This document shows, in pieces, positions 1 to 5,165 of a DNA stretch of 6,840 bases. The notes beneath the pieces are model-generated. The model had not been told where the DNA came from. It searched no databases and saw nothing but the letters and a program-made list of their open reading frames with translations. A program made the position numbers and the translations under genes. The DNA comes from Candidatus Bathyarchaeota archaeon (GTDB lineage: Archaea; Thermoproteota; Bathyarchaeia; 40CM-2-53-6; FEN-987). How positions within the stretch are numbered: the stretch's first letter is position 1; each line of letters begins with the position of its first letter. The stretch lies in the NCBI GenBank assembly GCA_003152955.1, contig PMBQ01000403.1, forward strand, positions 1 through 6,840, given 5' to 3'.

Positions 1-105
1 AATCGCTCTTGCCATTTCATCATTTTGGAACTTGCGAGTTCGTCGTCTTCAGGCTTGGAACGCGTGCTTAAGTGTGCTACGTCTGTAGTCTCCTGCATGG
101 TCAGC

Positions 106-113
106 AGGTGATC
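106..113 (+). promoter_or_regulatory. Shine-Dalgarno site of the broken phosphoesterase gene
   Basis: AGGTGATC lies 8 nt before the ATG at 122 and matches the anti-Shine-Dalgarno end of archaeal 16S rRNA over its whole length, so it decides the start. Its first three bases also belong to the right arm of a perfect 5-bp inverted repeat (CCTGC 92-96, GCAGG 104-108), which could partly hide the site in the mRNA. A weak TATA-like TTAAG at 68-72 would place transcription start near 95. The first 90 bases otherwise show no gene that I can support. Confidence 0.6.
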
Positions 114-121
114 TTTGGGCA

Positions 122-870
122 ATGATGATTGCTCACATATCGGATATTCACTGCGGACCCGAGTTCCAAGCAGATATCTTCGAAGCTGCTGTCGACGAAA
201 TAAACAGCCTCAGACCGGACGCACTCGTGGTCACTGGTGACTTGACTGAGAACGGTTTACTGGCGCAGTACAGACTTGCGTGAGAGGTTCTGGGTTCAAT
301 AAGATGCAGGAACAAAGTGATCTGCAGCGGTAATCACGACTACCGTTCGACGGGCTACCTGCTCTTCAAGCGATTCTTTCCATCCAAACAAGTCATCGAG
401 GCAGGCGACTGTGTTCTCGCAATTGTTAACACGGCAACGCCCGAGCGAAATGACGGAGAGGTTGGACACAGACAGGTAGTCTGGCTGGAGCGCACGTTGG
501 CAAGATACAAGAAGAAAGTGAAAATCGTTGCCTTGCATCATCATCTGATTCAGGTTCCTGACACAGGACCAGACAACATTTTGTGGTCGATGCAGGCGAC
601 ACTCTGAGAGGACTCTTACATGCCCATGTGGGCTTGGTGCTTGCTGGTCACAGATATAGGCCATGGAGATGGAACCTAAAGGGCGCCCAGATTATTCATG
701 CCGGAACGGTATCAAGCGAACGCCTGAGGGGTTTCTATGCTCATTCCTACAATACTATCGAAGTAACCAGAGGCTCGATTCGAGCAAAACTCAAGATCGT
801 TGGCGGAAAATACCTAGACTTTGATGAAGTCGTGAAGGGGCGCGTTAGCCTTCCCCCATTCCGCCCATAA
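122..870 (+). pseudogene. Calcineurin-like metallophosphoesterase, broken by a nonsense codon and a frameshift
   Basis: The reconstructed protein has about 249 residues and carries the binuclear-metal phosphoesterase motifs in order: SDIHCG near the start (DxH), GDLTENG (GDxx), SGNHDY (GNHD), ALHHH, and AGHRY (GHxx). This family cleaves phosphomono- or diesters with two metal ions; the substrate is unknown. Two lesions break it. The first is a TGA at 281-283 in the same frame as both flanks, most simply CGA changed to TGA at a CpG. The second is a frame change within the TTTT run at 579-582, where one lost T explains the shift from ..PDNI to VVDAGD. The span of 749 nt is exactly one base short of 250 codons, which fits a single -1 deletion. 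TAA at 868-870 is the natural end. All metal ligands survive, so the damage is recent or is a sequencing error. TGA recoding is unlikely because other genes here end in TGA. Confidence 0.85.
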
Positions 871-949
871 TTGACGAAGAATAGCTGACTGCAATAAGGA
901 GGAACAGACGAGGACCTCCGCGAAGCACTCCGATGGGTGCCGGCGGGGT
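871..949. other. Intergenic gap between convergent genes
   Basis: The gap lies between the tail of the broken phosphoesterase and the tail of the minus-strand zinc-ribbon gene. It contains GGAGG and CCTCC about 12 nt apart (898-918), which could pair as a stem, but there is no T-run next to it, so I do not call a terminator. A short open stretch here has no start codon. Confidence 0.3.
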
Positions 950-1177
950 CTAGTGAGCTTTCATGAAGGTGGTGATTGATTCTTTCCGGCATTGGGGGCA
1001 GATTTTCAGGTGGTAACGATCGTTGGGAAGCGGTTGACGGCACCATTCACATCGTTTGATCCTAGGGGTTTCCATCTCGGGAATTTCTTCGAACAATAAT
1101 CTTTCCAAATCTTCGACCAATTTTGTTTCCTTCTTTTTTTTGGCCCAAGCGTTGATTGCTCGACGCAAACTGGGCAA
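950..1177 (-). CDS. Small zinc-ribbon protein, function unknown
   Basis: This is a protein of up to 75 residues. The N-terminal half is charged and probably helical, with KKKK at residues 13-16 and a run of E and L. The C-terminal third carries two CxxC knuckles (CEWC near residue 43, CPQC near residue 60) about 13 residues apart, a spacing typical of zinc ribbons. It may bind nucleic acid or a protein partner; no specific family was recognised. The start is taken as TTG at 1175-1177; another TTG three codons later (1166-1168) is possible, and no good Shine-Dalgarno precedes either. A TATA-like box at 1219-1226 read on this strand (TTATAAA) would give a leader of about 20 nt. The gene is divergent from the ribbon-helix-helix regulator and shares its control region. 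The coding strand holds an A8 tract (opposite 1134-1141), so a slipped start region cannot be excluded. Confidence 0.6.
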   Translation of the reverse strand: MPSLRRAINAWAKKKKETKLVEDLERLLFEEIPEMETPRIKRCEWCRQPLPNDRYHLKICPQCRKESITTFMKAH

Positions 1178-1219
1178 TCAAATAGTATTAGTTAACGGGT
1201 GTTAAAAGAATTAACAAGC

Positions 1220-1227
1220 TTTATAAG
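1220..1227. promoter_or_regulatory. TATA-like box usable in both directions
   Basis: TTTATAAG is read on the plus strand and CTTATAAA on the minus strand, both close to the archaeal TATA consensus. On the plus strand transcription would start near 1249, ahead of the regulator at 1293; on the minus strand near 1197, ahead of the zinc-ribbon gene. GTTAA motifs at 1191 and 1201 and TTAAC at 1211 flank it at exact 10-bp steps. Inference from sequence only. Confidence 0.5.
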
Positions 1228-1231
1228 AAAG

Positions 1232-1275
1232 CAATGTTATCAATGTAATCAAGATATCAAAGTTATCACAGTAAC
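1232..1275 (+). repeat. Five tandem ~9-bp repeats, likely operator
   Basis: The units are CAATGTTAT (1232), CAATGTAAT (1241), CAAGATAT (1250), CAAAGTTAT (1258) and CACAGTAAC (1267), with steps of 9, 9, 8 and 9 bp. They lie between the TATA box and the start of the ribbon-helix-helix gene, spanning the expected transcription start. Ribbon-helix-helix repressors are known to bind arrays of short direct or inverted repeats cooperatively. The plasmid omega repressor, for example, binds heptads of the form WATCACW. TATCACA at 1264-1270 fits that form exactly, and the other units differ by one base in that core. Confidence 0.6.
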
Positions 1276-1279
1276 TTTG
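1258..1279. repeat. Perfect 8-bp inverted repeat before the regulator gene
   Basis: CAAAGTTA at 1258-1265 and TAACTTTG at 1272-1279 are perfect reverse complements separated by TCACAG, ending 13 nt before the ATG at 1293. They overlap the last two tandem units. The repeat could be a two-fold operator or an mRNA hairpin close to the ribosome site. A second, wider 8-bp pair exists: ATGTTATC at 1234-1241 with GATAACAT at 1287-1294. That one may be chance in such A/T-rich DNA. Confidence 0.55.
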
Positions 1280-1292
1280 TGAGTTGGATAAC

Positions 1293-1703
1293 ATGTCAAA
1301 CAATGCTGTCTTGATTCGCGGGTTGGACCGTGATACCTACAACAGCGTTGTTTCCAAAGCTAGACAGCAGGGCAAGAACGTCGCTGAGCTCGTGAACGAA
1401 GCCTTACGTCAATACTTGAATGAATCTCCAGGGGAAAACCACAACGTGTTTGACACGAAGAAGCTAGTGATAGCCGGTTCGGTGCTCCTATCGAAATCAG
1501 ACATACTCGGACTGCACAAGGAACTAGGAAACTTCCACCTAGAAAACAGCGGCGAGCTAACCTTCGACAAGGACGTTGATGAAGAGGCGTTCCAGAAGAT
1601 CGAACGTATCCACAACACTGGCAAGCTGCGCGTCCCTACCGACGTTCATCACTTCGCACTCCTGAAGGCAGGGCACGTACGCGGAGAAGTAGAAAAGTAC
1701 TAG
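1293..1703 (+). CDS. Ribbon-helix-helix transcriptional regulator with an unrecognised C-terminal domain
   Basis: The protein has 136 residues. Residues 4-43 form a ribbon-helix-helix DNA-binding unit: a beta strand (AVLIRGL), helix A (DRDTYNSVVSKARQQG), a GKN turn, and helix B (VAELVNEALRQYL). Such domains act as intertwined dimers with the strand in the major groove. Residues about 50-136 form a second domain of alternating strands and helices that I do not recognise; it does not resemble a RelE/ParE-binding antitoxin tail. ATG 1293 is chosen because the ribbon begins just after it. A TTG at 1284 in frame would add three residues, and neither has a strong Shine-Dalgarno (only GTGA at 1279-1282). 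The tandem repeats and inverted repeat just upstream suggest that it controls itself and perhaps the divergent zinc-ribbon gene. No toxin gene is linked. Confidence 0.75.
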   Translation: MSNNAVLIRGLDRDTYNSVVSKARQQGKNVAELVNEALRQYLNESPGENHNVFDTKKLVIAGSVLLSKSDILGLHKELGNFHLENSGELTFDKDVDEEAFQKIERIHNTGKLRVPTDVHHFALLKAGHVRGEVEKY

Positions 1704-1742
1704 ACTAGACAGGTACATCTTGCTGAGTTTGTAGTCGTTTTT
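1703..1742 (+). terminator. Possible terminator after the regulator gene
   Basis: GACTA at 1703-1707 can pair with TAGTC at 1732-1736 across a long loop, followed by TTTTT at 1738-1742. A T-rich stretch right after a plus-strand gene is consistent with archaeal termination, but the stem is short and the call is weak. Confidence 0.25.
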
Positions 1743-2085
1743 ACACCGTCTCCACGCCGAACTTTCCAGTCTCCCATAGCTCAATTTTCACTGTGGTCTT
1801 GAAGACGTTACTGAGCTGTTCTTGTATCTGCCCTGCCAATCGTTCGCAGGTCATGTTACCAATGTCCTGGTGGTCGTACTTTTCGTCGATCAGTTGATCG
1901 GTCGTATGTTTGATATCCTCGAAGTCAAGCCATTCGCCGCTCCGACCATACACCTTGACGATGAGCATGTAGTTGTGGCCATGCATGCGGCCGCATTTCG
2001 GATGTCCAGCGATAATGTGGGCGGCGGCGAACTCACGCTTGTAAAATCGTGCGACGTCAAATGAGTTCGAAGTGGGCGATGCCAC
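1741..2085 (-). CDS. queD: 6-carboxy-5,6,7,8-tetrahydropterin synthase (QueD / PTPS family)
   Basis: The protein has 114 residues, close to the usual length. It carries the family signatures: FAAAH with zinc ligand H23, CGRMHGHNY with catalytic C31 and zinc ligands H35 and H37, DH at 71-72 completing the catalytic set, TCERLA around 79-84 in place of the usual NPTxE, and E105 that anchors the pterin. The CxxxHGH arrangement points to QueD, which turns dihydroneopterin triphosphate into 6-carboxytetrahydropterin on the way to preQ0 and, in archaea, archaeosine in tRNA. The start is GTG at 2083-2085, 3 nt after the folE stop, so the two are almost surely one transcript and probably translationally coupled. 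The linked folE supplies its substrate. A eukaryote-like 6-pyruvoyl-tetrahydropterin role is less likely given the active site and partner. Confidence 0.9.
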   Translation of the reverse strand: MASPTSNSFDVARFYKREFAAAHIIAGHPKCGRMHGHNYMLIVKVYGRSGEWLDFEDIKHTTDQLIDEKYDHQDIGNMTCERLAGQIQEQLSNVFKTTVKIELWETGKFGVETV

Positions 2086-2088
2086 GCG

Positions 2089-2640
2089 CTATCCCTGGTT
2101 CCTTAGCATTTCGAAAAATTCGTTTCGTGTCTCAAACTTCTCGAATTGTCCTCGAAGTTCCGAAGTTATTATGTCCGCTCCGCTTTTGACCCCACGCATC
2201 TCCATGCATAGGTGTCTAGCTTGCACCACAACTGCCACACCGTAGGGGTGTAAGTTCTCGTTTAGCGAGTCTGCGATCTGCTTCGTCATGCGCTCTTGAA
2301 GTTGTAGTCTCTTGCTGAAGCAATCAACGAGCCTGACGAGTTTTGATAATCCGACCACCGACTTCGATGGGATATAGCCAATACTCACCTTTCCATGGAA
2401 TGGAAGCAAATGATGCTCGCACAGACTGAAAAATCCAATGTCCCTGGCTACGACCATGCCGCTGATTTCACTCCACTCTCTTGATAGGATTTCTTTGGGG
2501 TTCATGGCGTAGCCTTCGGTGAGTTCTGCATACATGTCGGCAACGCGTCTCGGGGTATCTCTCAACCCCTCTCGCTTTGTGTTCTCCCCAATTACTTCAA
2601 GGAGGTCTTTCGTGATACGGTGCATACGAGCCTTATCCAT
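2089..2640 (-). CDS. folE: GTP cyclohydrolase I (type IA, FolE)
   Basis: This enzyme converts GTP to 7,8-dihydroneopterin triphosphate, the first step of pterin and 7-deazaguanine synthesis. Counted from the upstream TTG at 2694, zinc ligands are C92, H95 and C163 and catalytic histidines are H94 (in SLCEHHLLPFHGK) and H161 (in QARHLCMEMRG). ENTKREGLRDTPRRVA and GLSKLVRLVDCFSKRLQ are also diagnostic. I choose ATG 2638-2640 (183 residues). MDKARMHRITKDLLEVIGE aligns with usual FolE N-termini, and GGAGTG sits 8 nt upstream. The TTG at 2692-2694 would add 18 residues that look atypical and has no ribosome site. It heads a two-gene operon with queD. All active-site residues are present, so it should be functional. 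Type I in an archaeon is notable, since many archaea use the unrelated MptA/FolE2 type. Confidence 0.92.
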   Translation of the reverse strand: MDKARMHRITKDLLEVIGENTKREGLRDTPRRVADMYAELTEGYAMNPKEILSREWSEISGMVVARDIGFFSLCEHHLLPFHGKVSIGYIPSKSVVGLSKLVRLVDCFSKRLQLQERMTKQIADSLNENLHPYGVAVVVQARHLCMEMRGVKSGADIITSELRGQFEKFETRNEFFEMLRNQG

Positions 2641-2694
2641 GTCTAATGCACTCCAATTCTCATGATCGAGTGCGTTGAATCCACCAGTCGGCAA

Positions 2695-2755
2695 GAGCTA
2701 TGAATAGTTCGAAGTTAAGTCTTCCCACGAAGTCGGTCTTCGAGAGAGAACATGT
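2695..2755. promoter_or_regulatory. Divergent control region between folE and aag
   Basis: TTAAG at 2715-2719 (TTAAC on the other strand from 2718) is the only TATA-like element and could serve both genes, giving plus-strand initiation near 2741 and minus-strand initiation near 2690. The latter would exclude the TTG start of folE. A perfect 5-bp inverted repeat, CGAAG 2728-2732 and CTTCG 2738-2742, lies between it and the aag start. Weak inference. Confidence 0.3.
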
Positions 2756-3433
2756 ATGAAAATGTGCGTCGCTCCAGGAAACGAGTCAAGAAACCGATCA
2801 CGTGTTCTTCCCAAAGAATTCTACGCTAGAGAGACTGTTCGGGTTGCGAAGGATCTCCTTGGCAAGCACTTGATCAGAGTAAAAGGAAAGACTCGGATGG
2901 CGGGTATGATTGTGGAAGTTGAGGCATATCGGGGTAGCGACGATCCAGCCAGCCACGCGTTTCGCGGACTCACGCCTAGAAATGCACCAATGTTCGGAGA
3001 ACCAGGGCACGCGTACGTCTACTTTACCTACGGAAACCATCATTGTCTAAACGTCACCACGCAGGCAAGTGGGACACCGGGAGCAGTGCTTATTCGAGCA
3101 ATAGAACCCTTAGAAGGAATATCCGTGATGAGAAGACTGCGTCCGAGCGTTCCGGATTTGGCTTTGACAAACGGTCCGGGCAAGCTCACGAAAGCGCTCG
3201 GGATCGACAAATCACTGAACGAGATCGACATGACTAAGCCTGGAGTTCTATTCGTGAAGGATGCGAAGAACGTGCAAATCGAGATAATGCGGTCGACGCG
3301 GATCGGAATAAGGGTCGGTAAGGAACGTTTGTGGAGATTCTATGTCTTAGGCAATGAGTACGTTTCCAATGGTCACGCGTCAGCAAAGTATTCTGCAGGC
3401 ATTGGTCACGACGCAAGAAACCTGAGTGCGTAG
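2756..3433 (+). CDS. aag: 3-methyladenine DNA glycosylase, AAG/MPG family
   Basis: The protein has 225 residues, normal for the single-domain prokaryotic members. It removes alkylated and deaminated purines (3-methyladenine, 7-methylguanine, hypoxanthine) from DNA in base excision repair. Residues matching human AAG are visible: E56 (general base, human E125) and Y58 in VEVEAYRG, H67 in ASHAFRG, Y89 in YVYFTYG (intercalating/stacking position), N99 in CLNVTT, and R114 in GAVLIRAIEP. TPRNAPMFGEPGHAYVYF is the family signature. ATG 2756 is taken as the start; ATG 2762 is possible, and the ribosome site is weak (GAGAG). It is divergent from folE. Its last 28 bases overlap the end of the opposing glycosyltransferase. 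Nothing appears damaged. This family is less common in archaea than AlkA-type enzymes, so lateral acquisition is possible but not shown. Confidence 0.93.
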   Translation: MKMCVAPGNESRNRSRVLPKEFYARETVRVAKDLLGKHLIRVKGKTRMAGMIVEVEAYRGSDDPASHAFRGLTPRNAPMFGEPGHAYVYFTYGNHHCLNVTTQASGTPGAVLIRAIEPLEGISVMRRLRPSVPDLALTNGPGKLTKALGIDKSLNEIDMTKPGVLFVKDAKNVQIEIMRSTRIGIRVGKERLWRFYVLGNEYVSNGHASAKYSAGIGHDARNLSA

Positions 3434-4149
3434 TACAGGTTCCTTAGCCGCAGCATGAAGCTGAACTTCGTAAAGCCCTTTCGTTTTCTGAACCCTACGT
3501 GGACCTCACTCACGCGCAATCCCAATTTGAAAGCGTTCACAAAAATCTCTAACTCAATCTCGAATCCAGTCGAACGAATGGTTGGATAGATTCGCTGCAC
3601 AGCATGTCGCGTGAATAGCCAATATCCGGTCTGTACATCGGTGAACAGCCGTCCGAATTTCGCTCCGAGAAGGAGGGATACTATCAGATTGGACGCCAGA
3701 CTCAATTTGCCCATTGAGCCCTTTTCTCTAGGACCGCGCGTCCTTGAACCAAGAACCACATCTGCTGCTCCAGACGTTACCAGCGGAATCATGTTCGACA
3801 GATATGATGGAATGTTGGTTCCATCGCCATCGATAATGCACAATAGCTCAGCGTTTCCACCAAGGAACCATCTCATTCCGGTGCGGACACCGCAACCCTT
3901 GCCCTTACCAAAATCCTGCCTGATTACGCTTGCATCTGCTCGTTCAGCGATCTCTCTAGTTCGGTCCGAGCTGAATCCATCAACGACTAGTACGTTTGTA
4001 AATCCGACAGCACGAGCTTCACTCAGAAGAACTTCAATCGCGTCTTCCTCATTCAGAGTCGGTATCATGAGGAGGACCTCTGGCTGGCTAGCAGAGTCAT
4101 GCTTTTGGATAATTGGATCTGGAAACGTTGAATTCGTGTTGAACGCCAT
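3406..4149 (-). CDS. Family 2 glycosyltransferase, dolichol-phosphate mannosyltransferase-like
   Basis: The protein is about 247 residues with a single GT-A catalytic domain. From ATG 4149: MIPTLNEED at 28-36 is the nucleotide-sugar strand, VVDGFSSDRT at 55-64 is the usual VDDxSxDxT position, DFGKGKGCGVRTGM at 79-92, and DGDGT at 107-111 is the metal-binding DxD. VLGSRTRG, TDVQTGYWLF and GFEIELEIFV are typical of DPM1-like enzymes, which move a sugar from a nucleotide donor to a polyprenyl phosphate on the cytoplasmic side of the membrane. No transmembrane tail follows. The sugar and lipid cannot be told from sequence. Starts: ATG 4149 has GTGAT 4 nt upstream; GTG 4158 is in frame. ATG 4068 has a better site (GAGGT, 7 nt away) but would cut into the first strand. 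The C-terminus overlaps aag by 28 bases, tail to tail. Confidence 0.85.
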   Translation of the reverse strand: MAFNTNSTFPDPIIQKHDSASQPEVLLMIPTLNEEDAIEVLLSEARAVGFTNVLVVDGFSSDRTREIAERADASVIRQDFGKGKGCGVRTGMRWFLGGNAELLCIIDGDGTNIPSYLSNMIPLVTSGAADVVLGSRTRGPREKGSMGKLSLASNLIVSLLLGAKFGRLFTDVQTGYWLFTRHAVQRIYPTIRSTGFEIELEIFVNAFKLGLRVSEVHVGFRKRKGFTKFSFMLRLRNLYYALRFLAS

Positions 4150-4294
4150 GAGTATCACAAATATTCTGATTTCACTATGCTTCCTGGTCAGTCTTTATGG
4201 TTGGACCGCGGATCCTGCTTTCGTTGAGCGTACCTTAGGTTTCAGCGCTAAGAATCTTCTTGAGGGCCGGGCTTGGACAGTCGGAATAGGTTAA
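4148..4294 (+). pseudogene. Truncated N-terminus of a rhomboid-like membrane protein
   Basis: Forty-eight codons run from ATG 4148 to TAA 4292. Residues 3-19 form a hydrophobic segment (ITNILISLCFLVSLYGW) that could be transmembrane helix 1. It is followed by a loop and FSAKNLLEGRAWTV at 32-45. A helix followed by F/LS..NLL.GR.WTL is characteristic of the amino end of rhomboid-family intramembrane proteases, where the text normally continues into T..FLHA and the catalytic helices. Here the frame ends within three residues of WTV, and the downstream 40 bases hold no recognisable continuation before the next gene begins. I infer a deletion that removed most of the gene. Its ATG overlaps the glycosyltransferase ATG in the tetranucleotide CATG at 4147-4150. 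It could instead be a genuine single-span small protein; the rhomboid assignment is by motif memory only. Confidence 0.5.
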
Positions 4295-4334
4295 TGACGT
4301 GACTTCGCCAGAATAGGGCGCAGGCGATTGCCAA

Positions 4335-5165
4335 ATGGAAAGAGGGAAGAGGACTGTCACATCGAGCGTCGTGCCCTTGATCAGCTTGCTGACTGATTTC
4401 GGGTTGATGGATCCATATGTTGCGGAGATGAAAGCTATCATCCTGGCCATCTGTCCGTCGGCCAGAATCATTGACATCAGTCATCTGGTCGAGAAATTCA
4501 ACGTCAGAATGGGAGCGTTTCTCTTGGCAAGCACGACGCCGTCTTTCCCGACCGGCACAGTCCATTTGGCCGTGGTCGATCCAGGGGTTGGAAGCGCACG
4601 CCGACCCATTGCCGTGGAAACGGAGCGCAGCCTCTTTGTGGGTCCAGACAATGGCTTGCTAGTTCCCGCAGCGCAACCAGAGAGCATACTGCACGTTTAC
4701 GAAGTGACCAATCGCCTAATGATGAGGGAGAAGGTTTCTGCTACCTTCCATGGTAGAGACATATTTTCCTCGATAGCCGCGCATTTGGCCTGTGGGTCCC
4801 CGCCCAAAGAGCTTGGGAGAGAGATTACGGACTACGTCATCCCGTCGTACACCCAACCGAAACTTGATGGAAAGGCGGTGCTGTGTGAGGTCTCATATGT
4901 CGATGGTTTCGGAAACATAATCACCAACCTGAAGAGCGAGCAGGTTTCCGAGTTCAATATCACGGTCAGTGAGGGGCTCGTAATATCTGTGGGTAAGAAG
5001 CGGTTTTCGGGTCGGTATGTCAAAACGTATTCAGACCTAAGGGAGAATGATTTCGGTCTACTTGTGGGGAGTCACGGATTTCTCGAAATTGCATGCAGAG
5101 AGAAGAGTGCCGCGAAGCGAATTGGGGCTAGAAATGGGATGCGTGTCCGGGTTTCAGGTGCTTAG
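4335..5165 (+). CDS. S-adenosylmethionine hydroxide adenosyltransferase (DUF62 / SAM hydrolase family)
   Basis: The protein has 276 residues, normal length. Members of this family use an activated water to split SAM into adenosine and methionine, and are relatives of the SAM fluorinase and chlorinase. Visible signatures are LLTDFGLMDPYVAEMK (D21), DISH at 47-50, VDPGVGSARRPI with D82 and R89, GPDNGLL at 103-109, TFHGRDIFSS with H139, and VDGFGNIITN in the C-terminal domain. D82, R89 and H139 match the conserved Asp-Arg-His set of the hydroxide-forming enzymes, with the same Asp-to-Arg spacing of 7. The halogen-binding loop of fluorinases is not apparent. ATG 4335 is taken as the start; GTG at 4371 would also leave the domain whole. 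It lies just after the rhomboid-like stump and overlaps nadM by 38 bases at the 3' end. Physiological role is uncertain, perhaps SAM turnover. Confidence 0.9.
   Translation: MERGKRTVTSSVVPLISLLTDFGLMDPYVAEMKAIILAICPSARIIDISHLVEKFNVRMGAFLLASTTPSFPTGTVHLAVVDPGVGSARRPIAVETERSLFVGPDNGLLVPAAQPESILHVYEVTNRLMMREKVSATFHGRDIFSSIAAHLACGSPPKELGREITDYVIPSYTQPKLDGKAVLCEVSYVDGFGNIITNLKSEQVSEFNITVSEGLVISVGKKRFSGRYVKTYSDLRENDFGLLVGSHGFLEIACREKSAAKRIGARNGMRVRVSGA

Noticed and set aside
1..24. Possible start of a minus-strand gene leaving the window on the left
   Set aside because: An ATG with a few open codons exists on the minus strand, but there is too little sequence and no clear ribosome site.
281..283. 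TGA as recoded codon (selenocysteine, pyrrolysine or tryptophan) in the phosphoesterase
   Set aside because: The position is not catalytic, a separate frameshift also breaks the gene, and other genes in the window (glycosyltransferase, ogt) end with TGA.
296..664. A 122-codon minus-strand frame opposite the phosphoesterase
   Set aside because: It is a shadow of the damaged gene; no motif, no ribosome site.
1232..1275. CRISPR array or plasmid-type origin iterons
   Set aside because: The units are only 9 bp with no spacers, and there is no Cas or replication initiator gene nearby.
950..1703. Toxin-antitoxin module made of the ribbon-helix-helix protein and the small protein
   Set aside because: Antitoxin and toxin are normally co-transcribed; these genes diverge, the small protein is a zinc ribbon rather than a RelE/ParE or PIN fold, and the regulator tail does not look like an antitoxin tail.
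3611..4294. A 227-codon open plus-strand frame opposite the glycosyltransferase
   Set aside because: Its first 180 or so codons are antisense to a clear glycosyltransferase and show no family features; only the last 48 codons, treated as the rhomboid-like stump, look like protein.
4248..4565. A 105-codon minus-strand frame opposite the start of the SAM hydrolase
   Set aside because: The plus strand carries conserved DUF62 motifs; the opposite frame has no recognisable features.
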